Origin: Mesorhizobium sp. B2-4-3
GTDB taxonomy: Bacteria > Pseudomonadota > Alphaproteobacteria > Rhizobiales > Rhizobiaceae
Length of the DNA stretch: 64,000 bases
Reading direction: 5' to 3'
Assembly (NCBI RefSeq): GCF_006442815.1
Contig: NZ_VFVL01000031.1
Span: 1 to 64,000, forward strand
Shown: positions 53,944 through 62,188 of the stretch, piece by piece
Numbering within the stretch: the stretch's first letter is position 1
How the letters are laid out: each line of letters begins with the position of its first letter
The notes under the pieces: generated by a model
What the model was told of the DNA's origin: nothing
Databases searched by the model: none
The model's input: only the letters and a program-made list of their open reading frames with translations
Program-made: the position numbers and the translations under genes

Positions 53944-54165
53944 CTAGCTCTTTGCCCGATTGCGGGCTTCGATCTCACGGAACGCCAGTATGGTCAGGAC
54001 CATCTCGGCGTTGCCTATCGATGGTCGAGGCGCAAGCAGGCGCATGAGCGCGTTGAGCTGCTCGGCATCCATTTCAGCCAAATGGCCTTTCACGGTCCGC
54101 ATGGTCTCGTCGAGCTTCGTCAGCAATTCCGCAACGATCGTCATGGAGTCCGAAGCCTTGCCCAT
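53944..54165 (-). CDS. Small helical hypothetical protein
   Basis: The 73-aa protein is mostly helical (SMTIVAELLTKLDETMRTV, then LAEMDAEQLNALMRLL) with no membrane helix. The start 54165 is followed by a sensible amphipathic pattern. It lies between the two-component pair and mscL, oriented with mscL. Unrecognised family. Confidence 0.55.
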   Translation of the reverse strand: MGKASDSMTIVAELLTKLDETMRTVKGHLAEMDAEQLNALMRLLAPRPSIGNAEMVLTILAFREIEARNRAKS

Positions 54166-54315
54166 GGTTTGCGCGGGCGACCTTTGTTGAAAGCGGAACG
54201 CTGTGCTGGAGATTTCCGCTGATCGGCCGGGATGACCGGCGGATCGAGAAACGACGCGGGCTGGAGCGGAATCGCGGGCGGCCGGACCAGGGTCCGGCCG
54301 CCTCGAACAAATCCG

Positions 54316-54735
54316 CTATTTTCTCGCGAGCAAATCGCGGATTTCGGTCAGCAGCGCGACATCGGCGGGCGGGGCCGCGGCGGCGGCCGGCTTCTCGCGC
54401 TCCAGCCGCTTGCGCAGATTGTTCACCGCCTTGACCATCAGGAAGATGATGAAGGCAAGGATCAGGAAGTTCAGCACGACCGTGATGAAGCTGCCATAGG
54501 CAAAGACCGCGCCTTCTTTCTTGGCATCGGCCAACGCGGTCGAATGGACGTTCGAGGACAGCCCGAAGAAGTAATTGTTGAAGTCCAGTCCGCCGAAGAT
54601 CGCGCCGACGATCGGCATGATGATGTCGTTGACGAGCGAATCGACGATCTTGGAGAAGGCGGCGCCGATGATGACGCCGACGGCCAAGTCCATCACGTTG
54701 CCCTTGGAAATGAATTCCTGGAATTCTTTGAGCAT
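54316..54735 (-). CDS. mscL: Large-conductance mechanosensitive channel MscL
   Basis: From ATG 54735 the protein is 139 aa and begins MLKEFQEFISKGNVMDLAVG, matching MscL's S1/TM1 region. GVIIGAAFSKIVDSLVNDIIMP is the pore helix, and FITVVLNFLILAFIIFLMVKAVN is TM2. An in-frame ATG at 54741 has the ribosome site directly abutting it, so 54735 (AGGAG at 6-bp spacing) is preferred. It releases osmolytes on hypo-osmotic shock. Confidence 0.93.
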   Translation of the reverse strand: MLKEFQEFISKGNVMDLAVGVIIGAAFSKIVDSLVNDIIMPIVGAIFGGLDFNNYFFGLSSNVHSTALADAKKEGAVFAYGSFITVVLNFLILAFIIFLMVKAVNNLRKRLEREKPAAAAAPPADVALLTEIRDLLARK

Positions 54736-54746
54736 CCCCATCTCCT

Positions 54747-54852
54747 CTTAGGGCGTTTCACCGTTTCACGGAAATGGCGAACCGCCCTATCTCTTTGTTT
54801 TGACGCAATTCCGGACGGAAAACCGCACGCACTTTTCTTGGAATTGCTCTAG
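54747..54852 (-). repeat. Palindromic element C, reverse copy
   Basis: Read on the minus strand it is CTAGAGCAATTCCAAGAAAAG to GGGCGTTTCACC. It has the same GGAATTGCG core as the copy at 30267-30371 and ends in CTAG on one side. Confidence 0.8.
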
Positions 54853-54873
54853 CCCATTTGCCTGTTTGCGCCG

Positions 54874-55215
54874 TCAGGCGAAGGCGCTCTCGCGCCTGAA
54901 ATGCTTGACGAGCAGGTAGTAGAAGACCGCGCGATGTTTGTTGCGGTTGGTGCGGCCGTACTGGTCGATGACCCTGGCGAGCCCCGCATCCAGGCCGGCA
55001 TCGGCCGCCATCCCCAGTCTCTTGATGAGAAAGTTTTTCTTGACCCGTTCCAGTTCCTCCCTGTCCGAGGCCGAAACGGTGGATGCATCCTTGTCGTAGA
55101 TCGCAGGACCGCAGCCCTTCGTCACCTTCGTCAAGAGATCCATATCCGCCGTAAGGCCGCATTTGACCCTCAGGTCCGCCGCATATTTGCTGATCAGTTC
55201 GTCTTGCTTGCTCAC
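54874..55215 (-). CDS. DUF2853 family protein
   Basis: A 113-aa soluble helical protein beginning KQDELISKYAADLRVKCGL and containing KVTKGCGPAIYDKDASTVS and TNRNKHRAVFYYLLVKHF, the DUF2853 pattern. Start is GTG 55215 behind GAGAGGG. Family function unknown; a nucleic-acid or ribosome-associated role has been suggested for it only loosely and I do not claim it. Confidence 0.8.
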   Translation of the reverse strand: MSKQDELISKYAADLRVKCGLTADMDLLTKVTKGCGPAIYDKDASTVSASDREELERVKKNFLIKRLGMAADAGLDAGLARVIDQYGRTNRNKHRAVFYYLLVKHFRRESAFA

Positions 55216-55317
55216 ACGCTTGCCCTCTCGTTTCCGGCCAGACAGCGACGCTGCCGTCGAGCCGCGCGGCTTGGTCGCCGCAAAGCCATGTCTGGATTTG
55301 ACCGCTGCCCGTAAGTG

Positions 55318-55668
55318 TCAGCCGCCACGCGTCGCGAGCGCACCATCAGGGCTCGCCTGGTCGACGGCGGCTGGGAGATGCTGCGCCAGGACGGCGGCCA
55401 CCTGATCCAGCGGAATGCCGAACTGGCCCGCCAGTTGCTGAAGACGCTGGTCGCCAAGCGCCGCCTTGATCTCGTCGGGCGCGATCGGAAGATTTGCGGC
55501 GTTGGTGCTCAGCCAGGATTCGACGCGGTCGCCGAGACCCGACTTCTGCAGCATGGCAAGCACGCCCTGATAACCGCCAACGCTGGTCAGAGCATCGGCC
55601 AGGAGTGACGAGCCTCCGTCCTGCTGCCCGCCTTGCAACGCGCTTTGCAAACTGTCCAAAAATCCCAT
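55318..55668 (-). CDS. DUF937/YidB family protein
   Basis: The 116-aa protein starts MGFLDSLQSALQGGQQDGGSS and contains SVGGYQGVLAMLQKSGLGDRVESWLS and IPLDQVAAVLAQHLPAAVDQASP, the YidB/DUF937 pattern. Function unknown; no transmembrane helix. It is divergent from the coiled-coil/OmpA/GTPase unit with a 419-bp gap carrying the second double-dyad element, 79 bp upstream of this start. Confidence 0.85.
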   Translation of the reverse strand: MGFLDSLQSALQGGQQDGGSSLLADALTSVGGYQGVLAMLQKSGLGDRVESWLSTNAANLPIAPDEIKAALGDQRLQQLAGQFGIPLDQVAAVLAQHLPAAVDQASPDGALATRGG

Positions 55669-55746
55669 CCGGAAACCTCCCGTCGAAAATCACGTCCGCC
55701 GTCGCGCAGCGTTCAGGCGTGCCGATTTAGGCCGTTTCAAGGGGTT

Positions 55747-55794
55747 GCGACACCTGACGAAGGTCAGGACCGGAGGTGACGAAGGTCATATTCG
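55747..55794 (+). promoter_or_regulatory. Double-dyad element, second copy
   Basis: Dyads TGACGAAGGTCA at 55755-55766 and 55777-55788, two helical turns apart, then TATTCG. The same architecture as 51867-51914. It lies between the YidB gene (79 bp) and the coiled-coil gene (294 bp). The rest of the gap 55669-56087 shows no gene. Confidence 0.6.
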
Positions 55795-56087
55795 GCAGTA
55801 GCCGGATCGCCCTCGAACCCGGCATGCTGCTGGCAAGGCGGCTCCGCGTCTTTCCCGGTGCAGGGGCTGCTTGGCCTGCATTCGATTCAACTCGGATTCG
55901 ATTCAGCCCGAGGGGCGACTGGCGTGCGAGCAGTCATTGCGATAGGTGACGATGGACATGGCGGCGCGAATACCAGCTCGGGGCGTGATAGCCCGCGACG
56001 GCAATAAGTCGATTGCCTGTCGCGCGAATTAGGATTTGATATAACGGTCGTCACCATATCAGTGAGCGTGAGAACCGAGGAAAGAAC

Positions 56088-56441
56088 ATGAAAGCCGCCG
56101 AGCAAGCTGGAAAAGGTGCGGATGGAGCTGCATCCGCCAACGGATCGGAAGCCACGATCCATCCCGACGCGACGATCGACCAGGTTCGCAATCTCCTGTT
56201 CGGAGGCGCGCAGCGATCGCTCGAGAGCAACCTTGCCGGCCTGCGCGAGGAGATGCTGGCCACCATCAAGCAGCTCCAGGCGGACTTTGCGAAGGAACTC
56301 GCGGTCCTGCAAGCGCACGTCCTGGAACTGGAGCGGGAGACCGAACAGAAGCGGCTCGCCTCGCAACGGGACATCGGCGCCGCGATTTCGGACCTTGGAG
56401 CAACCATCAGCGGGCTAGGCTCCGGCCGCGCGGGAAAGTAG
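56088..56441 (+). CDS. Coiled-coil protein, first gene of the GTPase module
   Basis: The 117-aa soluble protein has a low-complexity N terminus (KAAEQAGKGADGAASANGSE) and a long helix from about residue 30 to 105 with heptad leucines (LESNLAGLREEMLATIKQLQ, LAVLQAHVLELERETEQK). A GAGGAAAG ribosome site precedes the start. The next gene begins 1 bp after the stop, so it is part of a single operon. The helix resembles a short version of the N-terminal segment of the next protein. Function unknown; a cytosolic partner of the membrane component is inferred. Confidence 0.75.
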   Translation: MKAAEQAGKGADGAASANGSEATIHPDATIDQVRNLLFGGAQRSLESNLAGLREEMLATIKQLQADFAKELAVLQAHVLELERETEQKRLASQRDIGAAISDLGATISGLGSGRAGK

Positions 56442-56442
56442 C

Positions 56443-58311
56443 ATGACGTCCGCCGCCGGCCAGAACCGTGAGATCGAGCAGCTTAGAAAACTGCTCTTTC
56501 AAACGGAGGCGGCACGTCTCGAGGCGCTGGGAGCGGATGTCGCTCTGCTGCAGCAATATATAGGCGGCCCCGACCGTCTCGAAGCGGCGACGGCCGACAT
56601 ATTGGTCGCCGCGCTTGAGCGCGCCGAAGTCGTTCGGCCGCGCGAGCTGGCGAACGCCATCGCGCCATCGGTGGTCTCCGCGATCCGCAGCGAGATCAGG
56701 AACTCACGCGACCTCATGGTCGATGCGCTGTACCCGATCACGGGCAGGCTGGTCAGCGCGGCCGTGGCGAACGCATTCAAGGAACTCGTCGCGCGGCTGG
56801 AGCAGCGCCTCAACGCCCTGACATCCACGGAGCTGTGGATCGGGCGCGTCAAGTCGCTGGCGACCGGCCGGCCGATCAGCGAGTTCGTTCTGGCAAACGC
56901 CAGCCCGCCGCGCGTCAACCGGCTGCTGATGATCGAGCGCGGCAACGGACGCCTCGTCGCCGACTGGAGGAGGCAAGAAACCTCCGACGAGCGGGCCGAC
57001 CTGCTGAGCGCGATGGTCGCGGCGATCCTGGAATTTTCCGTCCAAGCACTTGCCGGAGAAGGCAATCTGCAGCAGCTCGATTTCGGCGGACGCGAGATCG
57101 TGCTTCGCGCCTCGCCCCGGTTCATCCTGGCCGCGGAATGCATCGGCCCCCTTCGCCCCGTCGACAATGACAGGATCAATTCGCTTTTCTTCGATACCAT
57201 CGAGAACATGGATCGCGGCCTCGACTGCGACGCCGCCATGCTGGCGTCGCTGGCCACATCCATCGAAGTCGGTCCGGCCGCGGAGCCCAAATCGCGTCGG
57301 GGCGGAAAGGTCGTCCTGTTCGTGCTCGCGGCTCTCGTCGCCGCCGGGTTGGCATGGCTGGCGAGCGTCTATTTGACCCGCATGATGCTGGAGCGGCGCG
57401 CCAACGATGCGCTCCAGGAACTGGCCGGCAAGGAACCGCTGCTGGAGACGTTTCCCCTGCGCCTGGATTTTGATCACCGCAATCGCAGCGTCTCGGTCTC
57501 CGGCATAGAGCCAAGCCAGTTGCAGACAGCTCCGCTGATCGACGCCCTGGCCAAGGCCGCAGCGCCCTATCGGGTCGTTGGCCGGATCGGCGTCGTGCCG
57601 GGCATGGAACAGTCGGCGGCGCTCAGCGCCGACATCGACGCCCTGCGGCAATCGGTGACCGGCCTGCAGGCGGGCATCGACGAGAACCGCCGGACGATCG
57701 CCGAGCTGCGGCAATCTCTTGCCGATGTGCAGACGTCCGCGGGCGAAACCGGCAAAGCGGTTGCCGGTCAGCGGCAGTCTCTCGCAGACTTGCAGGCCCG
57801 CATCGATCAGGCGCGCGGGCTGAACGACGAAGAGCTGCAATCCGTTGCCGGCCTGCGGGCGGGCATCGATGAAACACGCGCGGCGATAGCCGAGGAAACA
57901 AAATCCAGGAACCAGCAGTACGACGCCCTGCAATCGATAGCCGACAGCCCGGCCGAGCGGCTCAACCGCTTCATGGCCTCGACGGCAATTTTCTTTGGCG
58001 ACGCCGACACTTTTGCCGATGACAACGCGGCGGACCAGCAGATTCGTGATCTGGCAGGGCTGCTTGCGGGCAACGATCTGAGAATCCGTGTCGTAGGGCA
58101 CGCGGACGATACCGGAACGGATGCCACCAATCGGACCGTTGCCCGCAAGCGGGCCGACCAGGTGGTGCGAAGATTGACCTCGGTCGGGATCGAGCCATCG
58201 CGGTTGTTCGTGGTTTCGCGCTCGTCATCCATTCCGATTTCCGACGTGCCGAGCGAAGGCAACCGCCGCGTCACCTTCGAAAATGTGTTCCGCGCCGAGC
58301 GCCCTCAATGA
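56443..58311 (+). CDS. Membrane-anchored OmpA-domain protein with large cytosolic domain
   Basis: The 622-aa protein has four parts. Residues 1-287 are soluble and mixed alpha/beta (VNRLLMIERGNGRLVADW and LDFGGREIVLRASPRFILAA recall a longin/roadblock-type sheet). A transmembrane helix spans 289-312. A BON-like region (LRLDFDHRNRSVSVSG) and a coiled coil cover about 340-495. An OmpA_C peptidoglycan-binding domain is at 510-618 (IRVVGHADDTGTD...ARKRADQVVRRL). Topology would place the N-terminal domain in the cytosol and the OmpA domain in the periplasm. It overlaps the GTPase gene by 4 bp. Confidence 0.85.
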   Translation: MTSAAGQNREIEQLRKLLFQTEAARLEALGADVALLQQYIGGPDRLEAATADILVAALERAEVVRPRELANAIAPSVVSAIRSEIRNSRDLMVDALYPITGRLVSAAVANAFKELVARLEQRLNALTSTELWIGRVKSLATGRPISEFVLANASPPRVNRLLMIERGNGRLVADWRRQETSDERADLLSAMVAAILEFSVQALAGEGNLQQLDFGGREIVLRASPRFILAAECIGPLRPVDNDRINSLFFDTIENMDRGLDCDAAMLASLATSIEVGPAAEPKSRRGGKVVLFVLAALVAAGLAWLASVYLTRMMLERRANDALQELAGKEPLLETFPLRLDFDHRNRSVSVSGIEPSQLQTAPLIDALAKAAAPYRVVGRIGVVPGMEQSAALSADIDALRQSVTGLQAGIDENRRTIAELRQSLADVQTSAGETGKAVAGQRQSLADLQARIDQARGLNDEELQSVAGLRAGIDETRAAIAEETKSRNQQYDALQSIADSPAERLNRFMASTAIFFGDADTFADDNAADQQIRDLAGLLAGNDLRIRVVGHADDTGTDATNRTVARKRADQVVRRLTSVGIEPSRLFVVSRSSSIPISDVPSEGNRRVTFENVFRAERPQ

Positions 58312-58817
58312 TGCTCAGCGCGAAGGTCATGCTGCTTGGCGACATGGGGGTGGGCAAGACGTCCATCATGTACCGCCTCGTGCATGATCGTTTCGACGGC
58401 GAATACAAATCGACGCTCGGCGTCGAGGTGCTCAGCTACGATGTTCCGGCCGATCCGGTTCGCGGAGGCGACGCGGCGCGGCTTGTACTGTGGGACACCG
58501 ACGGCGATTTCGGGACGCGCATTTTCGACACCGTCTACGTCACCGGCGCGTCGGCCGCGATCGTCGTGTCGGACGTGACGCGCCCGCAAACCGTGACGCG
58601 CATGGTCGAGCTGATCCGCAGCTTCGAGGCGCGATTTCCGGGCAGGCCATACCGGGCCCTTGTGAACAAGATCGATCTCGCCGAGGCCCCCGGCAGCGCC
58701 GAAGAGATCGGCCAGCTGCCGCGATCGAGCGTCAAGTTCGTGAGCGCCAAGAACGGCGAGGGAATCGTGGAAGCCTTTGCCGAGCTCGCCGAAACGATAC
58801 GGCGCCGGCGACTGTAG
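58308..58817 (+). CDS. Small Ras/Rab-like GTPase
   Basis: The 169-aa protein has the full G-domain set: P-loop GDMGVGKTS (residues 11-19), switch I threonine in KSTLGVE (about 36), G3 WDTDGD (62-67), NKID (120-123) and VSAK (145-148). The length is that of a bare Ras/Rab domain without a CAAX tail. The usual catalytic glutamine of DTAGQ is an aspartate (DTDGD). It overlaps the OmpA-domain gene by 4 bp, so translation is coupled and a physical complex is likely. Family closest to MglA/Rup-type bacterial small GTPases; identity to either is not claimed. Confidence 0.9.
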   Translation: MMLSAKVMLLGDMGVGKTSIMYRLVHDRFDGEYKSTLGVEVLSYDVPADPVRGGDAARLVLWDTDGDFGTRIFDTVYVTGASAAIVVSDVTRPQTVTRMVELIRSFEARFPGRPYRALVNKIDLAEAPGSAEEIGQLPRSSVKFVSAKNGEGIVEAFAELAETIRRRRL

Positions 58818-58849
58818 CTCGGCAAGAAATTCGGCTTGTTTGATTGTCT

Positions 58850-58924
58850 TGGTACGCCCAAGGGGAATCGAACCCCTGTTCCCGCCGTGAGAGGGCGGTG
58901 TCCTGACCGCTAGACGATGGGCGC
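58850..58924 (-). tRNA. tRNA-Glu (anticodon CTC)
   Basis: The minus strand folds as a cloverleaf with acceptor GCGCCCA/TGGGCGT, anticodon stem CCGCC/GGCGG around CTCTCAC (anticodon CTC), T-arm GGTTCGATTCC and an encoded CCA. Confidence 0.95.
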
Positions 58925-58970
58925 GCTCAAGAACCGGCTACATAGGCTGGCGGCCGGGAAAAAGCAATCG

Positions 58971-59037
58971 AGCAGATTCCGGAAAAGTGTCGTACGGTTT
59001 TCCGACAAGAATCTGCGACAAAACAAAAAGCCTAAAC
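58971..59037 (+). repeat. Partial element C copy downstream of the tRNA
   Basis: AGCAGATTCCGGAAAAGTGT followed by GGTTTTCCGACAAGAATCTGCG, a shortened form of element C without CTAG ends. Confidence 0.6.
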
Positions 59038-59100
59038 GGAGCATTCATTGGCTCCGCCTAGGGATTCGACCGCTTCGCGCGCTTTGCCGGCCGCCACCCG

Positions 59101-59514
59101 TCAGCCCTGCCGTTTCGGCTCGATCAGGTCCCAGAGATTGCCGTGGAGATCGGCGAACACCGCCACAGTGCCGTAGGCCTCGAAGCGCGGCGCCTCGCGG
59201 AATTCGACGCCCTTGGCGAGCATCGCCTGATGGTCGCGGGAAAAATCGTCGGTTTCGAGGAACAGAAACACCCGGCCGCCGGTCTGGTTGCCGATGCGGC
59301 TTGTCTGCTCCTCGCCAGAGGCTTCCGCCAAGAGCAGCCGCGCCCCCTGGCCCTTCGCCGGCGCGACGGTGACCCAGCGCTTGCCGCCGCCGAGGTCGGC
59401 ATCCTCGATAAGCATGAAGCCGAGCCGCTCGACATACCAGCGAACCGCCTCGTCGTAATTGCCGACGATGAGCGCGACGGTCGCGATGCTGCGCCGCTCG
59501 GCAAAGTCGCTCAT
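59101..59514 (-). CDS. VOC-family protein (glyoxalase I-like)
   Basis: A 137-aa single-domain VOC protein: SIATVALIVGNYDEAVRWYVERLGF at the N terminus, metal-binding positions through TVAPAKGQGARLLLAEA, and a C-terminal VFADLHGNLWDLIEPK with glutamate ligand. Likely bleomycin-resistance/glyoxalase-type small hydrophobe-binding enzyme; substrate unknown. Overlaps the adjacent gene by 4 bp. Confidence 0.85.
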   Translation of the reverse strand: MSDFAERRSIATVALIVGNYDEAVRWYVERLGFMLIEDADLGGGKRWVTVAPAKGQGARLLLAEASGEEQTSRIGNQTGGRVFLFLETDDFSRDHQAMLAKGVEFREAPRFEAYGTVAVFADLHGNLWDLIEPKRQG

Positions 59515-59894
59515 TTGTTGCGAACCGCGAATTGGCCGATGATGCGGCGCTCGGCGATGTCGTAGACGAAGATCGAATGGCTGCCGTCGGCAAGCTCGGC
59601 ATCGATCGACAGGCGGTTGCCGGAGAGCGACTGGCTGATCACCTTGGCGCCGACGGGCAGCACGATGTCGCCCGAGAGCGGCGCGCCGGCTGGAGCCTGG
59701 ACATCGGCGGCAGGAGCCGGTCCGGCCACCGGCGCGTTGCGGGCTTTGTAGACAAGCGCCCCGATCACCACCATAAGGGCGAGGAACAGAAGGCCGAGAT
59801 TGACGATCATGAAGCGGACGAGCTTGCGGCGCACGTTCTCGGCCGCGGGGTCGAGCGGCTTTTCCTCATCTTCTTCGGCGATTGGCCGGGCCAT
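59511..59894 (-). CDS. Membrane protein of unknown function
   Basis: The 127-aa protein has a charged N terminus (EEDEEKPLDPAAENVRRKLV), one transmembrane helix (FMIVNLGLLFLALMVVIGALVY, about 28-50) and a soluble periplasmic-type domain ending in the beta-rich IFVYDIAERRIIGQFAVRNK. It sits divergently from rluD with a 26-bp gap. Family common in Hyphomicrobiales; function unknown. Confidence 0.75.
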   Translation of the reverse strand: MARPIAEEDEEKPLDPAAENVRRKLVRFMIVNLGLLFLALMVVIGALVYKARNAPVAGPAPAADVQAPAGAPLSGDIVLPVGAKVISQSLSGNRLSIDAELADGSHSIFVYDIAERRIIGQFAVRNK

Positions 59895-59920
59895 GGCTAG
59901 ACAATCCGCAACGGGTTTCG

Positions 59921-60985
59921 ATGAGCGCTCATAACGAAGAGACCCCGATATTGATAGAGGACGAATTGGCGGACGAGGAATCCGGCGAAGCCGTCGTGCT
60001 GGAAACCGGCGCCGACGCCGCCGGCCAGCGTCTCGACCAGTGGCTTGCCGCCCGGCTCGGGCCGGAGCTCTCGCGCAGCCGCGTGCAGGCGCTGATCAAA
60101 CAAGGCGCGGTCTCCATCGCCGGCAGGCAGGTGCTGGAAGCCAAGCGCAAGCTGATCGCCGGTGAGCGGATCGAGATCCTGGTGCCCGCGCCGGAGCCGG
60201 CCGAGCCGCAAGGCGAGGACATTGCCCTCGACATCCTTTACGAGGACGACGAGCTGATCGTCATCAACAAGCCCGCGGGGCTGGTCGTCCACCCCGGCGC
60301 CGGCAACTGGACCGGCACGCTGGTCAACGCGCTGATCCATCATTGCGGCGACAGCCTGTCCGGCATAGGCGGCGTCAGGCGGCCGGGCATCGTCCATCGC
60401 CTCGACAAGGAAACCAGCGGCGTCATGGTCGTGGCCAAGACCGACCGCGCGCATAAGGCGCTGTCAGCGGCCTTTGCCGACCACGGCCGCACCGGCGATC
60501 TCGAACGCGCCTATCTGGCGCTGGTCTGGGGTATTCCGCAGCGGCCGACCGGCACCGTCGACGCCGCGCTCGGCCGCGCCGCCGATCGCGTCCGCCGCGC
60601 GGTGGTGCCTGAAAGCCGCGACGACGCCCGCCATGCCGTCACCCATTTCAGCGTCGTCGACCGCTTCGGCGAAGGACAGCAGGCTTTTGCCACCGCGAGC
60701 CTGGTCGAATGCCGGCTGGAGACCGGCCGCACCCACCAGATCCGCGTCCACATGGCCCATATCGGCCATCCGGTCGTCGGCGACCCTGATTACGGGCAGG
60801 CCTTCCGCACCAAGGCCAACCGGCTGCCCGAACCCTTGAAAGCCAAGGTCGCCGCCTTTCCCCGGCAGGCCCTGCATGCCTGGCTCCTTGAATTTCGGCA
60901 TCCGGCCACCCATCTATCGATGAGGTTCGAGGCGCCAATACCAAGGGACATGGAGGAATTGGTCGGCGGCTTCCGCAAGCTCTGA
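59921..60985 (+). CDS. rluD: Ribosomal large-subunit pseudouridine synthase, RluD type
   Basis: From ATG 59921 the protein is 354 aa with an S4 RNA-binding domain (about residues 30-85, QRLDQWLAARLGPELSRSRVQALI) and the PseudoU synthase core PGIVHRLDKETSGVMVVAKT, whose HRLD aspartate is catalytic, plus RTHQIRVHMAHIGHPVVGDPDYG. RluD acts on helix 69 of 23S rRNA. The RNA-binding arrangement and length fit RluD better than RluC. It is upstream of rpoH, as in many alphaproteobacteria. Confidence 0.92.
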   Translation: MSAHNEETPILIEDELADEESGEAVVLETGADAAGQRLDQWLAARLGPELSRSRVQALIKQGAVSIAGRQVLEAKRKLIAGERIEILVPAPEPAEPQGEDIALDILYEDDELIVINKPAGLVVHPGAGNWTGTLVNALIHHCGDSLSGIGGVRRPGIVHRLDKETSGVMVVAKTDRAHKALSAAFADHGRTGDLERAYLALVWGIPQRPTGTVDAALGRAADRVRRAVVPESRDDARHAVTHFSVVDRFGEGQQAFATASLVECRLETGRTHQIRVHMAHIGHPVVGDPDYGQAFRTKANRLPEPLKAKVAAFPRQALHAWLLEFRHPATHLSMRFEAPIPRDMEELVGGFRKL

Positions 60986-61196
60986 AACCTGCCATTAAGA
61001 CGCTTCAAACCGACCATCAAAAAACCTGACTGGCGTTGTTCACTTCAGCGTGACACACTGTTTCGTGTTGAACAAATGCTGTCTTTTCTGGTTTTGTTCC
61101 TATATACACAGGTTGTCGCGGATGAGCCTTTGGCATCCGTGACGAATGCCCGCCGCTTTTCGGGGGCATCCACTCCAAAGAGAGAGGGGCGCTATC

Positions 61197-62108
61197 ATGG
61201 CCCAATCATTACCCAGTATCGTTTCCGGTGAAGGCGGTCTCGCCCGTTACCTGGAAGAAATCCGCCGCTTTCCGATGCTTCAGCCGCAGGAAGAGTACAT
61301 GCTCGCGAAACGCTACGCCGAGCATCAGGACACCACGGCTGCCCACAAGCTCGTCACCAGCCATTTGCGGCTCGTCGCCAAGATCGCCATGGGCTATCGC
61401 GGCTACGGCCTGCCGATCGGCGAGGTGATCTCGGAAGGCAATGTCGGCCTCATGCAGGCCGTGAAGAAATTCGAACCGGAGCGTGGTTTCCGGCTCGCCA
61501 CCTATGCCATGTGGTGGATCAAGGCCTCGATCCAGGAATACATCCTGCGCTCGTGGAGCCTGGTCAAGATGGGCACAACCGCCAACCAGAAGCGTCTGTT
61601 CTTCAACCTGCGCAAGGTGAAGGGCAAGATCCAGGCGCTCGATGATGGCGACTTGAAGCCCGACCAGATCGCCGAGATCGCCACCCGCCTCAACGTTTCC
61701 GAGGCGGAAGTGGTATCGATGAATCGCCGCCTGTCGGGTGACGCTTCGCTCAACGCCCCGATCCGGGCGAGCGAGGGCGAGTCCGGCGAATGGCAGGACT
61801 GGCTGGTCGACGACCACGAAAGCCAGGAAGAGATGCTGATCGAGCAGGACGAGCTGGAAAACCGGCGCTCCATGCTGTCGGGCGCTCTGTCCGTGCTCAA
61901 CGACCGCGAGCGGCGCATCTTCGAGGCGCGTCGCCTCGCCGAAGAGCCGCTGACCCTGGAAGAGCTGTCGGCCGAGTTCGACATCAGCCGCGAGCGCGTG
62001 CGCCAGATCGAGGTGCGCGCCTTCGAGAAGGTGCAGGACGCGGTCAAGGCCGCCGCCAAGCGCCAAACCCAGGCGCTGCGCACCATCGAGGCGCAGCCCG
62101 CGGCCTGA
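61197..62108 (+). CDS. rpoH: RNA polymerase heat-shock sigma factor RpoH
   Basis: The 303-aa sigma-32 has region 2 (HKLVTSHLRLVAKIAMGYRGYG, GLMQAVKKFEPERGFRLATYAMWWIKASIQEYILRSW) with the RpoH box NQKRLFFNLRKVKGKI after it, and region 4 TLEELSAEFDISRERVRQIEVRAFEK. ATG 61197 follows AGAGAGGGG. It controls heat-shock genes; alphaproteobacteria commonly have two RpoH and this could be either. A rho-independent terminator follows. Confidence 0.95.
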   Translation: MAQSLPSIVSGEGGLARYLEEIRRFPMLQPQEEYMLAKRYAEHQDTTAAHKLVTSHLRLVAKIAMGYRGYGLPIGEVISEGNVGLMQAVKKFEPERGFRLATYAMWWIKASIQEYILRSWSLVKMGTTANQKRLFFNLRKVKGKIQALDDGDLKPDQIAEIATRLNVSEAEVVSMNRRLSGDASLNAPIRASEGESGEWQDWLVDDHESQEEMLIEQDELENRRSMLSGALSVLNDRERRIFEARRLAEEPLTLEELSAEFDISRERVRQIEVRAFEKVQDAVKAAAKRQTQALRTIEAQPAA

Positions 62109-62130
62109 CAGCTCAAGGCATCAATGAATA

Positions 62131-62157
62131 AAGGCGGCGCCGGGGCGCCGCCTTTTT
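62131..62157 (+). terminator. Rho-independent terminator after rpoH
   Basis: GGCGGCGCC/GGCGCCGCC stem with a 2-nt core loop followed by TTTTTG. Confidence 0.9.
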
Positions 62158-62188
62158 GTTTGGACGATAAGGCGGGCTGAGATTCAGG

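Noticed and set aside
61060..61110. A sigma-32 or housekeeping promoter just upstream of rpoH
   Set aside because: A CTATAT -10-like sequence is present near 61100 but no convincing -35 box at the right spacing.
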